Made by a program: the position numbers and the translations under genes. The notes under the pieces are model-generated. The model ran no database searches. It saw nothing but the letters and a program-made list of their open reading frames with translations, and had not been told where the DNA came from. Shown piece after piece: positions 18,001 through 24,896 of a DNA stretch of 29,350 nt (its first letter is position 1; each line of letters starts with the position of its first letter). Origin of the DNA: Balneolaceae bacterium (GTDB taxonomy: Bacteria; Bacteroidota; Rhodothermia; Balneolales; Balneolaceae); assembly GCA_021767245.1 (NCBI GenBank), contig JAASTO010000006.1:1-29350 (forward strand), in the 5' to 3' direction.

Positions 18001-18442
18001 TATTGGACTTCGTTCATTTGCACAAAAGGATCCGCTGCTTGAGTATAAACGAGAAGCTTTTGATATGTTCAAAATGCTGCTTGATGAGATCAACAAAGAA
18101 GCTATTTCCGTTATCTGGAAATCGGTGCCGGAAGTGCAGGCGGAAGACAAGGGGCTACAGCAAGCTCAGAAACAGAAGTCGAGGTACGATACATCGGCCA
18201 TGGAAACACAACATTCAGATTCAACGGGTATGGGACTTAAAGCCCCCGCTCAGCAATCGGGTGGTGGACAACAACCACAAGGTGGCAATGCCAAGCGTCA
18301 ACCGGTTGAAGTGGAAGAAGAACCCGGCCGTAACGATTATGTGACTGTTCAGAATATCAACACCAACGAAACCAAAAAAGTGAAGTGGAAGTATGCTAAA
18401 CGTATGGTGGATGAAGAAGGTTGGGTAGTGGTCGAAAAATAA
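15056..18442 (+). CDS. secA: Preprotein translocase ATPase SecA
   Basis: Motor that drives unfolded proteins through SecYEG at the inner membrane. At 1,128 residues it is well above the 800-900 usual in Proteobacteria, as in Bacteroidota. The start MLDKIGKVITKIFGSKSEKD is canonical. Walker A is MKTGEGKT (residues 163-170), Walker B region DEVDSILIDEARTPLIISG begins at 271, and the later helicase motifs TNMAGRGTDIKL (about 688) and LRGRAGRQGDPGE (about 726) are intact. Extra acidic coiled-coil stretches occur at about 60-110, 295-385 and 426-490. The C-terminus has a Gln/Gly-rich linker and ends KWKYAKRMVDEEGWVVVEK; the usual zinc-binding SEC-C tail is absent. Long antisense frames over this gene are shadows of its charged codons. 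Confidence 0.98.
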   Translation: MLDKIGKVITKIFGSKSEKDIKKIQPIIDQIKSYEDQIKQLSDDELKGKTEEFKQKIQDATAETVAEIEEIKSQLDDLENLSPTEHREMAEYLDELEEKELEIIEEVLDEILPEAFAVLKDTCRRFVGKSWKVGGNEITWEMVPYDVQLIGAIVLHQGRIAEMKTGEGKTLVAIFPAYLNALAGKGVHVVTVNNYLAMRDAEWNEPIFNFHGLHVDCIDRYQPSSDQRREAYKADITYGTNNEFGFDYLRDNMVIEEEQLVQREHHYTIIDEVDSILIDEARTPLIISGPVPQGNKSDKYVEMKPRVESLVQAQKKLVANLVKEGKELLEKGDEEKAGLALFRAVRGFPKNTQLRKMQQDPKIQKLIQRTESFYLQDNAKNMPVVDEYLYYAVDPKMNSIEMTEQGREFITKKGEDEDFFIIPDLGEETAIIEKEIEKLEEEKLEEIKNNDEFSDEYKEKKIEEAKQEIRQERERRFNELHRKFAEKGDRIHTVNQLLKAYTNFEREEEYIVQDGKVQIVDEHTGRVLSGRRYSDGLHQAIEAKEQVKVEASTQTYATITLQNYFRMYHKLAGMTGTAETEEGEFNEIYDLDVVVIPTNKPIARDDKEDLVFKTKREKFNAAIQKIEEYHKKGQPVLVGTTSVDVSETMSRMLKRAGIPHNVLNAKQHARESEIVKQAGEIGAVTVATNMAGRGTDIKLAKGVKEKGGLAILGTERHESRRIDLQLRGRAGRQGDPGETQFYVSLEDDLMALFMSDRVANVMDKLSFEEGEVITHPWITKSLERAQSKVEQNNFSIRKRQLEYDDVLNNQRNVIYARRKHALSGDQLRTDILDMLDDLIENLVEEHVAAGDYDGLHENILRNLAVDVDYDREEWAKMNEVELKDHIVNKALENYRKKEERIARPLYEVMKRINEANPENRPDKVQVVFTDGIRRMRIVVDVENALKNEGREVARSLEKSSILSIIDQKWMEHLRELDSVKEGIGLRSFAQKDPLLEYKREAFDMFKMLLDEINKEAISVIWKSVPEVQAEDKGLQQAQKQKSRYDTSAMETQHSDSTGMGLKAPAQQSGGGQQPQGGNAKRQPVEVEEEPGRNDYVTVQNINTNETKKVKWKYAKRMVDEEGWVVVEK

Positions 18443-18510
18443 ACAAGACCACACCCGTTACCTCTGAACCGACTATATGCAGAACGCTATGTACCTAATT
18501 AATTTTTCAC

Positions 18511-18518
18511 TATGTTTG
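18511..18518 (+). promoter_or_regulatory. TAnnTTTG-type -7 box before the glucokinase gene
   Basis: TATGTTTG is an exact consensus match 24 bases before the GTG start. No convincing TTG lies 17-21 bases upstream. If real, the leader would be very short (under 20 bases) and the gene could be transcribed apart from secA. Confidence 0.3.
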
Positions 18519-18541
18519 GTGCGAATTAAATTCATACTTAC

Positions 18542-19303
18542 GTGGAAGTTTTAGGAATAGACATTGGCAGTTATGGCATTAAAGGAGCGATCGTTGACAC
18601 CGATAAAGGTGAGATCGTTTCAAAGAAGAGAACCACTGACAAAATTGAGGATACACGTCCCCATAAACTGATCTCCAAACTCCACAAAGTCGTCAAAAAG
18701 TTTGACTGGAACGGTCCGATCGGGTGTGCATTTCCGGCTGCCACCAGCCGGGGCATTGTACTTTCTACCACTCGAATGGATCAGGGTTGGGTTGATGCCG
18801 ATGCCGACCATCTCTTTTCTGAGATAACCGGTTGTAACGTTAGTGTGATAAACGACACGGACGCCACCGGACTTGCTGAAATGAAGTTTGGCGTCGGAAA
18901 GGGTCAGCGAGGCACCGTCATTGTATTATCTGTTGGAACCGGGATTGGATCGTCCATTTTTGTAGATGGCATTCTGGTTCCCAATACCGAACTCGGGCAG
19001 ATCGAGATCAAGGGCATCAGCATTGAAGAACGGGCATCCAATAAGGTCAGAAAAGAAGAAGGTATCCGAAAAAAGACCTGGGGAAAGAGACTGCAGCTGG
19101 TACTGGAACATTATGAACATCTGTTCCATCCCGACCTGTTCATACTTGGCGGACAATTAAGCAAGAAAGCCGACAAGACCTTTCCTTACATCAAGATCAA
19201 AACGAAATTCAAGGCAGCCAGCCTTCTTAATAACGCCAGTATTGTGGGCGCGGCCTACTATGCAGCCTCGGTTCAAATTAAGAACAAGGAATTTTACCGT
19301 TGA
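18542..19303 (+). CDS. ppgK: ROK-family polyphosphate glucokinase-like kinase
   Basis: A 253-residue cytoplasmic sugar kinase. Family features are the phosphate-1 loop GIDIGSYGIKGAIVD (residues 5-19), FPAATSRG, catalytic Asp in NDTDATG (D105), the phosphate-2 loop VGTGIGSSIFVDG (131-143) and GGQLSKK near the C-terminus. Length and the PNTELG segment match strictly polyphosphate- or ATP-using PpgK glucokinases rather than full-size ROK repressors. Two departures are visible: the usual ELGH reads ELGQ (Q153), and GGGxSK reads GGQLSK. The start is GTG at 18542, because the loop begins only four residues in. It probably makes glucose-6-phosphate; the donor cannot be read from sequence. Its TGA is directly followed by the stop of the convergent VOC gene. 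Confidence 0.88.
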   Translation: MEVLGIDIGSYGIKGAIVDTDKGEIVSKKRTTDKIEDTRPHKLISKLHKVVKKFDWNGPIGCAFPAATSRGIVLSTTRMDQGWVDADADHLFSEITGCNVSVINDTDATGLAEMKFGVGKGQRGTVIVLSVGTGIGSSIFVDGILVPNTELGQIEIKGISIEERASNKVRKEEGIRKKTWGKRLQLVLEHYEHLFHPDLFILGGQLSKKADKTFPYIKIKTKFKAASLLNNASIVGAAYYAASVQIKNKEFYR

Positions 19304-19681
19304 TCAGTTGTTTGAGTGCAAGGCGATCCGGTTTCCCTCACTATCTATGATAACCGCCATATAGCCGTTATCCTCTGTGATCAACCTTTTAGGAATCAAG
19401 ATCTTACCTCCTGCCTCTTCCACTCTATCTAAAACGGTTTGAACGTCAGGGTTTGCATTCAGGTACAACAGTGGGCCCATACTGTCGCTGGGTTTGTACA
19501 TGTCTTCATATTGGATCAATGCCCCATTCACCGTTCCACTTACTGCCGGGAAGAGCACCATACTCAAACCATCTCCGATATTGAGATCAAACATTTCGAA
19601 ATCGAAGATCCCCTCGTAAAACTTCCTTGCTCGATCAATATCGGTGGCAGGAATTTCAAACCAGTTTATCGCATTTTTCAT
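19304..19681 (-). CDS. VOC (glyoxalase/bleomycin-resistance-like) protein
   Basis: A 125-residue single VOC module. It begins INWFEIPATDIDRARKFYE (residues 5-23), continues with FDFEMF, MVLFPAVSG and GALIQYEDMY, and ends with IIDSEGNRIALHS, which carries the usual terminal metal/substrate strand. The layout matches small VOC proteins often annotated as lyase, bleomycin resistance or glyoxalase; none of these reactions can be assigned here. It is the second gene after the MarR regulator (41-base gap), so it may be the target or effector of that regulator. Its stop codon abuts that of ppgK: the two opposing stops share the palindrome TGATCA (19301-19306). Confidence 0.88.
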   Translation of the reverse strand: MKNAINWFEIPATDIDRARKFYEGIFDFEMFDLNIGDGLSMVLFPAVSGTVNGALIQYEDMYKPSDSMGPLLYLNANPDVQTVLDRVEEAGGKILIPKRLITEDNGYMAVIIDSEGNRIALHSNN

Positions 19682-19722
19682 AAGGCTTTAAATTATATTG
19701 AGGTATTCTAACCGCTTTACAG

Positions 19723-20166
19723 CTAGTCTTTTAGTTTACTCAAAAGTCGGTTTAATTCCTCGGCCTCATCTGCATTAAGCTTTTCGAACCTTTTATCCAG
19801 GCTTGACATTCTATCCTCGATCTGTGCCAACAAACGGAGTCCTTCATACTTTATATACACCTGAACCAATCTTCCATCATCCGGATCCTTTCTCTTCCTG
19901 ACAAGATCTTTCTCGATCAACCTGTCAACCAAACGGGAGGTATCCGATCGTTTATCAACCATCAATGTTTGGATCTCTTTTGTGGAAAGCGGTTCGTTAT
20001 TTGCTGCTTTAAGGATCTGAAGAATAGATAGCTGCTGTCGGGTGATCTCAAATTCATCCAGAAAATCTCTTATCTGATTTCGCATCCAAACTTCGGTTTC
20101 CCTGATGTTATTTCGCAGTTCTTGCCAAACAGAAAGCCCTGTTGCCTGAAGGGTATTAGTACTCAT
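19723..20166 (-). CDS. MarR-family transcriptional regulator
   Basis: A 147-residue winged-helix dimer-forming regulator. Helices at residues 10-45 (dimer arm, ending FEITRQQLSILQIL) lead into the recognition region LSTKEIQTLMVDKRSDTSRLVDRLIEKDLV and the wing RKRKDPDDGRLVQVYIK, the DGR of which is typical of MarR wings. The C-terminal helix closes the dimer. There is no Cys in the chain, so redox sensing of the OhrR/MhqR-cysteine type is unlikely and a small-molecule ligand is more probable. It is expected to control its own operon with the VOC gene. A good FCB-type promoter lies about 35 bases upstream. Whether it also acts on the distant mhqO/mhqD-like pair is unknown. Confidence 0.92.
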   Translation of the reverse strand: MSTNTLQATGLSVWQELRNNIRETEVWMRNQIRDFLDEFEITRQQLSILQILKAANNEPLSTKEIQTLMVDKRSDTSRLVDRLIEKDLVRKRKDPDDGRLVQVYIKYEGLRLLAQIEDRMSSLDKRFEKLNADEAEELNRLLSKLKD

Positions 20167-20200
20167 GATAACTTATTTTGCAGATGATATAATTTGTCAG

Positions 20201-20231
20201 AAAATATAATGTACCGACATCAATGTTCAAA
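20201..20231 (-). promoter_or_regulatory. Bacteroidetes-type promoter for the marR-VOC operon
   Basis: On the minus strand TTTG (20231-20228) and TATATTTT (20208-20201) are spaced by exactly 19 bases; only the last base departs from TAnnTTTG. Transcription would start near 20195, giving a leader of about 29 bases before the marR ATG. Confidence 0.5.
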
Positions 20232-20266
20232 CTAATATGAGAATTGAAGTTTTTCTTATACCAGAA

Positions 20267-20599
20267 TCATCCAACACAGTTTACGCAACGCGTAGTATGA
20301 GGCATGTATTCGAGCCTGCCAAAAGGGATCTCATTTCCACACCTGGTACAAATACCAAAATTTTCTTTTTCTGAGTTTTCAAGGGCTCTTTTGAGTTTCT
20401 TCAACTCTTGTTCTTTCTCCCTCAATGCAGATTCATTGATGGATCTGTTATTAATGGCATCCATTCTCGATACACGACCAATGGATGCATCCAAAGGTAT
20501 GGGTTTAACCAGCTCCTTGAGCTTTTCGATCTCTTCTTTTGTTTCTTCGATTCGGGAAACAATGATCTCTTTCAGTTTTTTCTTTTCTTCAGCTTTCAT
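20267..20599 (-). CDS. DksA/TraR-family C4 zinc-finger protein
   Basis: A 110-residue protein with a long charged coiled coil (residues 2-33 and 58-80) and a C-terminal C4 zinc finger, CTRCGNEIPFGRLEYMP then CVNC (C84, C87, C105, C108). The coil tip carries ASIGRVSRMDAINNRS, a stretch typical of the FCB/gamma DksA-TraR subgroup, placed where DksA inserts its acidic tip into the RNA polymerase secondary channel. Likely an RNA polymerase-binding modulator linked to growth or stress control. It sits 62 bases after the stop of the GT2 gene on the same strand, so it could be read through from the polysaccharide operon or have its own promoter. Confidence 0.9.
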   Translation of the reverse strand: MKAEEKKKLKEIIVSRIEETKEEIEKLKELVKPIPLDASIGRVSRMDAINNRSINESALREKEQELKKLKRALENSEKENFGICTRCGNEIPFGRLEYMPHTTRCVNCVG

Positions 20600-20661
20600 A
20601 GGCTAAAGTTAACAAGGGTCTGATCTACTCCCAAATTCTTAAAAAAACGATTTAAATTGAT

Positions 20662-21990
20662 CTAACTTCCTGTTTTACTGAAAATCCGTTCAATATTCTT
20701 TTCAAGTATCTTAGCCTGTGCAGATGTTTTAAGAGGGTTCCAGTTATCGCTAAAGGAGTCCTTGAAGAATAATTCTTTCAGATATGCCGCAGTGCGAATA
20801 AAACGCATATAATAGCCTGTATAAAAAACCATTCCAGGTAAATAAGCCAGATATTTCAATTTTCGTTTCCAATCCTTAGAAAGGATCAATACCACAATGT
20901 ATTGCAGAAGTTTTGAGGTGCTGTATAGCATGATCCCTGCCACCAGCACATAAAGAATTTCCTGATTGAAATTTACGATGATATCGATCATGTAAATGTA
21001 CCAGAAGAAATTCAGGATAAAATTGAAGAAAATATTCTCGGCTACCGTTAAAAAATTTCTTAGGTCGAAGGTCTCAAATGGCATAAAAAGATTGTTGTGC
21101 TTTCTGAGCCTGAAACGTACCAATGACCGGCTCCAGCGCATGCGTTGCTTAGCCAGTGAAATGAATGACTCTGGTACCGTGGTGAAAATGGTAGCTTTAG
21201 GTTCAAAGTGCACTCTATAACCCAGTTTCCTGATCTTTATCGTGATGTCACCATCCAGTCCGGGGCCGATATCCCAGCCATACACTTTATCAAGGGCTTC
21301 TTTACGGAAAGCCCCAAAGGCACCGGAAACGATCCTTAAAATACCCAAAGATGAGGTCACCATTCGCCCAACCATGATGAATATATTGTACTCGATCTGC
21401 TGAAAGGTAGTGCTCAAATTCACATCCGGATTTCGCACTTCCAGATTACCCCCAACCGCTCCGATCTTCGAATCCATATAAAATGGGATCATGATCTCTT
21501 CGATTGCATCGTATCTCAAACTGCTGTCAGCATCCAGGTGGACGATGAACTCGCCCGTGGCATAACGAAGTGCCGTATTTGCAGCTGACGCTTTTCCACC
21601 CCTTACCGTATTCGATATAAACTTATCAATACGCCCCTGTTTTTCAAGATGACGACCAATCACTGTCGAATGATCATCGGATCCATCATCCACAATAATG
21701 ATCTCAAAATTACGGTAGGTTTGCTCTTCAAGGGATTCTACCAATCGCTCAAAATTCTCTCCTTCATTCTTACCCGGCACGATCACCGAAATAAAAGGCT
21801 TGGCTGAAAGAAAATCTTCCCGGGCTTCCTGATAATCTTTTTCAGCAAACTTTCCCTTTATCCAATAAACCAACAGCATAGAGTAATCCATCACAATAAA
21901 GCGGGGAAATTCAAACAGAATAAAGAACCAGAAGACTCTGAAAAATCCGCTGACCCCCTCCATACTCCAATATGTGACAAAATCTACCAT
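20662..21990 (-). CDS. Processive family-2 glycosyltransferase (polysaccharide synthase)
   Basis: A 442-residue inner-membrane synthase. One or two N-terminal helices (residues 12-45) precede the GT-A domain, which has ISVIVPGKNEGENFERLVES, the nucleotide-binding VDDGSDD (100-106), the metal-binding DxD as HLDADSS (151-157), GDIT (247-250) at the position of the catalytic base region, and QRMRW (282-286), the QxxRW box of processive synthases such as cellulose, PNAG, hyaluronan and chitin synthases. Three more membrane spans follow (about 315-337, 344-370, 382-400). There is no PilZ domain. It is the last gene of a five-gene unit, starting 5 bases after the response-regulator stop. The sugar cannot be predicted. 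Confidence 0.94.
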   Translation of the reverse strand: MVDFVTYWSMEGVSGFFRVFWFFILFEFPRFIVMDYSMLLVYWIKGKFAEKDYQEAREDFLSAKPFISVIVPGKNEGENFERLVESLEEQTYRNFEIIIVDDGSDDHSTVIGRHLEKQGRIDKFISNTVRGGKASAANTALRYATGEFIVHLDADSSLRYDAIEEIMIPFYMDSKIGAVGGNLEVRNPDVNLSTTFQQIEYNIFIMVGRMVTSSLGILRIVSGAFGAFRKEALDKVYGWDIGPGLDGDITIKIRKLGYRVHFEPKATIFTTVPESFISLAKQRMRWSRSLVRFRLRKHNNLFMPFETFDLRNFLTVAENIFFNFILNFFWYIYMIDIIVNFNQEILYVLVAGIMLYSTSKLLQYIVVLILSKDWKRKLKYLAYLPGMVFYTGYYMRFIRTAAYLKELFFKDSFSDNWNPLKTSAQAKILEKNIERIFSKTGS

Positions 21991-21995
21991 GCGGG

Positions 21996-23447
21996 TTATT
22001 CTACATTGTTAAATGAAGACATTAACTGCTTCAGGTGAAACTGGGGTTCTTTTTGTTCTTCGATCAGCATCAGGGCTTCCTCAAAGGTCACTTCAAAGTC
22101 ATCAAAGTTGTCCCTGATCAATTCTGCCAACCGATCTTTATACTTTGCCAGCAATGCCTGTGATTCTTCCACACCTTTTTCTGTAAAAAGAAACAGAGTT
22201 GTGATCCGGTCTTTAAAGATCACCGCATCTGAAGAATGAAGTTCACGGTTCAGCATTTCAAATAATTCTATGATCAGGTCCTTTTGTCCTTTTTCACCGA
22301 TTCCCTGATACAGATCAGTCAAATTCGAGAATTGCAGTGCCGCAACGGTGCTGTCGAAATTAGCCACCTTCTTACGTCCGATCTCATTTTTAAGCAACCT
22401 GATAAAATATTCGTCATTGATGATGTCACTCAGCTCATCAAAACCCTTCAGGTTTATGTTATACTTACCGGTTGCGGCATCACGGCCTAACTTGGTCAGT
22501 TTATATTTTTTGATCTTACGCTTCACCAAACGTTCCACCCTGGTGTCCGCACCACAATCGTGGCATTTGGCTTTAATGTGCGGATCCTGAAATTCGTGAT
22601 CGCACTGCTGACAACTGTACATGACCGATGGTTTATCGTAATCTACCCCGATGTGCTTCAAAATGCGTTTACACTTTGGGCACTCCATGATATCCGAGGA
22701 TTCTGATTTCACAAAATCTGATACCGGCCCCACATACGCACATGGGAAATGATGCACCAAATCCTCAATATGCAAATGAGAGGACTGACACTTGGGACAT
22801 GCCTCCCTGAAATGTAATAAACCGTTATAACAGCTATTGCATGAATAGATGTAATCAACAAATTCACCCGTTAACAGTCCTTCCTTTTCAGCAGAATCCA
22901 GAATATCCAGAGCTGTGAACTCATTCTCATAATCCAAATTGATCGTCAAAAGGGGATAAGTATATCCCAGCTTGGAAGTTCGGCTTGGCACCGGTACAAT
23001 ATCCTTATTTCGGCTATGGGCAAGCTGCAGTGCCTTACGCAACAACACATTCTCAGTCGAAGAAGACTGACCTTCACTTTTCAACCTTTCAATGGCTCTT
23101 GATACTGATTTTCTAAACCGAATGGCTGAAAATGGTTTGAGCAGGTAGTCTGTGATCCCGTACTCAAATGCCTGAAGAGCATAATCCTCATCCCCGGTCA
23201 TGAGAATGATCTGCATGTCTTCCTTAATTTCAATTTCATCCAGGAACTCAAAGCCACTCATGTCAGGCATATGTATATCGAGGAACAGAATGTCGATATC
23301 GTAACGGTTATACATCTCAATGGCTTCTGCACCGTTACTCGCCATACCCACCGGATTCAGGCGGCGATCCGCCTTCTGAACCATATGAAATGCTACTGTT
23401 TGAAAAGCGGTATCGTCCTCAACGATCAAACAATTAATTTTCTTCAT
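21996..23447 (-). CDS. Response regulator: receiver, TackOD1-type zinc module, degenerate GGDEF fold
   Basis: A 483-residue soluble regulator. The receiver (1-120) is complete: acidic D11 and D12, phosphoacceptor D57 in FLDIHMP, T84 in LMTGD, and K104 in LLKPF. Residues 165-325 contain five CxxC pairs (203/206, 217/220, 256/259, 279/282, 295/298) with FREACPKC, HHFPC, GVDYDKPS and YKLTKLG, which I recognise as the TackOD1 output domain. The C-terminal 340-483 has the GGDEF fold order, but the signature aligns as HSSD-AVI-FK-DRITT-LFLF, so GGEEF became DRITT and the I-site Arg became His. It should neither make c-di-GMP nor bind it at a normal I-site. It sits between the small receiver-like gene and the synthase. 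Confidence 0.88.
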   Translation of the reverse strand: MKKINCLIVEDDTAFQTVAFHMVQKADRRLNPVGMASNGAEAIEMYNRYDIDILFLDIHMPDMSGFEFLDEIEIKEDMQIILMTGDEDYALQAFEYGITDYLLKPFSAIRFRKSVSRAIERLKSEGQSSSTENVLLRKALQLAHSRNKDIVPVPSRTSKLGYTYPLLTINLDYENEFTALDILDSAEKEGLLTGEFVDYIYSCNSCYNGLLHFREACPKCQSSHLHIEDLVHHFPCAYVGPVSDFVKSESSDIMECPKCKRILKHIGVDYDKPSVMYSCQQCDHEFQDPHIKAKCHDCGADTRVERLVKRKIKKYKLTKLGRDAATGKYNINLKGFDELSDIINDEYFIRLLKNEIGRKKVANFDSTVAALQFSNLTDLYQGIGEKGQKDLIIELFEMLNRELHSSDAVIFKDRITTLFLFTEKGVEESQALLAKYKDRLAELIRDNFDDFEVTFEEALMLIEEQKEPQFHLKQLMSSFNNVE

Positions 23448-23473
23448 ATAAAACCTGCCTGAAACTACTTCGC

Positions 23474-23833
23474 TTAAATTCTTTTTCGGATGATATCGGT
23501 GGTCTCAGCAATGCCACTCAAATTGTTGAGCCTTTCAAGGGTTCCATCCACCATTTCTGAAAGATCCTTAGAGTAATCCCCATAACTTTTGTATAAAAAG
23601 AGAGGCATCAGATATACCTGCTCTTCATCATGAGAACGGATGGTCTTGATCATTTCAAAAGTGAAGGTTTGCCGGGTGTACTCGATAATGAGACCCGAAT
23701 AATCCTTGATCAACTCAGCCCTTACCGGTTCCTGATCACTGATCTTAAGAAACTTAAAATCACCGACCTCAAACACTCTTTTGTCTTCAAGTCCTTCGTT
23801 GTCTTCGTCTATAAAAAAATCGTCGATTGCCAT
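23474..23833 (-). CDS. Small acidic protein resembling a receiver domain without phosphoacceptor
   Basis: A 119-residue soluble protein with no assigned family. The N-terminus is highly acidic (IDDFFIDEDNEGLEDK). From residue 45 the pattern resembles the middle of a receiver: a hydrophobic strand SGLIIEY where a receiver has the phosphorylated Asp, then FEMIKTIRSHDEEQVYLMPLFLYKS, which mirrors the helix-3, IR, strand-4 arrangement with a Lys after the strand. No acidic residue is in the right place for phosphorylation apart from the Glu in IIEY. The resemblance is read by eye and may be fortuitous. Its ATG overlaps the HlyD-like stop (TAATG), and the response-regulator gene follows after 26 bases, so it is cotranslated with both and may act as a regulatory subunit. 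Confidence 0.7.
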   Translation of the reverse strand: MAIDDFFIDEDNEGLEDKRVFEVGDFKFLKISDQEPVRAELIKDYSGLIIEYTRQTFTFEMIKTIRSHDEEQVYLMPLFLYKSYGDYSKDLSEMVDGTLERLNNLSGIAETTDIIRKRI

Positions 23834-24879
23834 TAGAAAATTGTTTTCTTTACGGTTACACCCATTTTATTGTATGATTTCCACCGATCCAGTTCCAAAG
23901 GATCTTCCGGTTTTAACTCGGCTACGATCTGTACACTGAATTCGAGCTCGCTCTGGCTTCCGGTGGGCCGGTCAATAAGCGCTTCTGCTGCATATATGTC
24001 AGTAACCACACCTTTGCTTTTATCCCCATTATCGAAGGTGACATTCATCTCATCCCCAATACTCAGGTACTTACCATTGTTTTGCTGAAATATGGCTTTT
24101 ATCCTCAATTGTGACTGCTCGGATAAAATAGATAGAACCCGCTCTGATTTGAGCCCGATCTCTGATGGACTTTTATATACCATGGTCACAATTCCCGGTA
24201 CCGGAGCCGTGTAAATATGTTGCATGCTTGCAGCATCCCTGGGGATTCCTGAACCATCATTTCCGTAAGGATTAGCGATCATAGCCTGGAGATTGTTCCT
24301 TCTGCTTTCCAGAAGATCAATTTGTTCGTTGATCAATGACAGGTCACCCCTTTCGTTCATGATCTTGTCTTGAACCGATTTCATTTCCGATACGGTTGAC
24401 ACTCCCAGCCTTACTTCTTTCTTGATCTGAGTTAGCCGGTCATCAAAATATTGCAATTGCTCTGTGGCCCGTTCAGCTTCAATATTCTTGATACGTAATT
24501 CACTGAGAACATCCTCAAGTTCGTTGCTCGCATCATTCAGTCTCTTTTTCAGGGTTTCGAGACTATCCATGGATTGTTGCCACTCAATAAAGGTGAACCG
24601 AAAAAGCGTGTCCGATTTTTCAACCGTATCACCCGGTTCCACATAAAATTCCTGAAAGCGGATATCGCTGGGAGAAACCACCTGAAGTTCATTCGTTATC
24701 ACCCGTCCATCACCCACCACAAAGAAATTCCTGTTGATCAGGTAATAACTGATAAATATAAATGCCACAGAAAGAAGTGTAAGGTATATGATCCGGTCCC
24801 AGTTGGTTTTCTGAGGCGTATCTTTTTCCCGGTTCCCCCTAATGGTTGCCTTATTAGTATTGAATTGTCCGCTTTGCAT
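23833..24879 (-). CDS. HlyD-family membrane fusion (periplasmic adaptor) protein
   Basis: A 348-residue inner-membrane-anchored adaptor. A cytoplasmic N-terminus of about 28 residues is followed by one helix (29-48). VVSPSDIRFQEFYVEPGDTVEKSDTL (from 67) is the first lipoyl half. A coiled-coil hairpin spans about 100-200 (SLETLKKRL... and INEQIDLLESRRNN), and HIYTAPVPGIVTMVYKSPSEIGL (221-243) is the returning lipoyl half. Beta-barrel strands follow to the end. This topology is that of HlyD/EmrA adaptors and of the adaptor-like subunits of some GT2 polysaccharide systems (Alg44, BgsB). Gene order TolC, then HlyD, then synthase suggests it links the synthase to the outer-membrane channel. The gap to the TolC gene is 17 bases. 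Confidence 0.92.
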   Translation of the reverse strand: MQSGQFNTNKATIRGNREKDTPQKTNWDRIIYLTLLSVAFIFISYYLINRNFFVVGDGRVITNELQVVSPSDIRFQEFYVEPGDTVEKSDTLFRFTFIEWQQSMDSLETLKKRLNDASNELEDVLSELRIKNIEAERATEQLQYFDDRLTQIKKEVRLGVSTVSEMKSVQDKIMNERGDLSLINEQIDLLESRRNNLQAMIANPYGNDGSGIPRDAASMQHIYTAPVPGIVTMVYKSPSEIGLKSERVLSILSEQSQLRIKAIFQQNNGKYLSIGDEMNVTFDNGDKSKGVVTDIYAAEALIDRPTGSQSELEFSVQIVAELKPEDPLELDRWKSYNKMGVTVKKTIF

Positions 24880-24896
24880 ACTGCCTGATTGTTGGT

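Noticed and set aside
18430..18466. Hairpin GTGGTC/GACCAC across the secA stop as terminator
   Set aside because: The stem has six base pairs with a 13-base loop and no following T-run.
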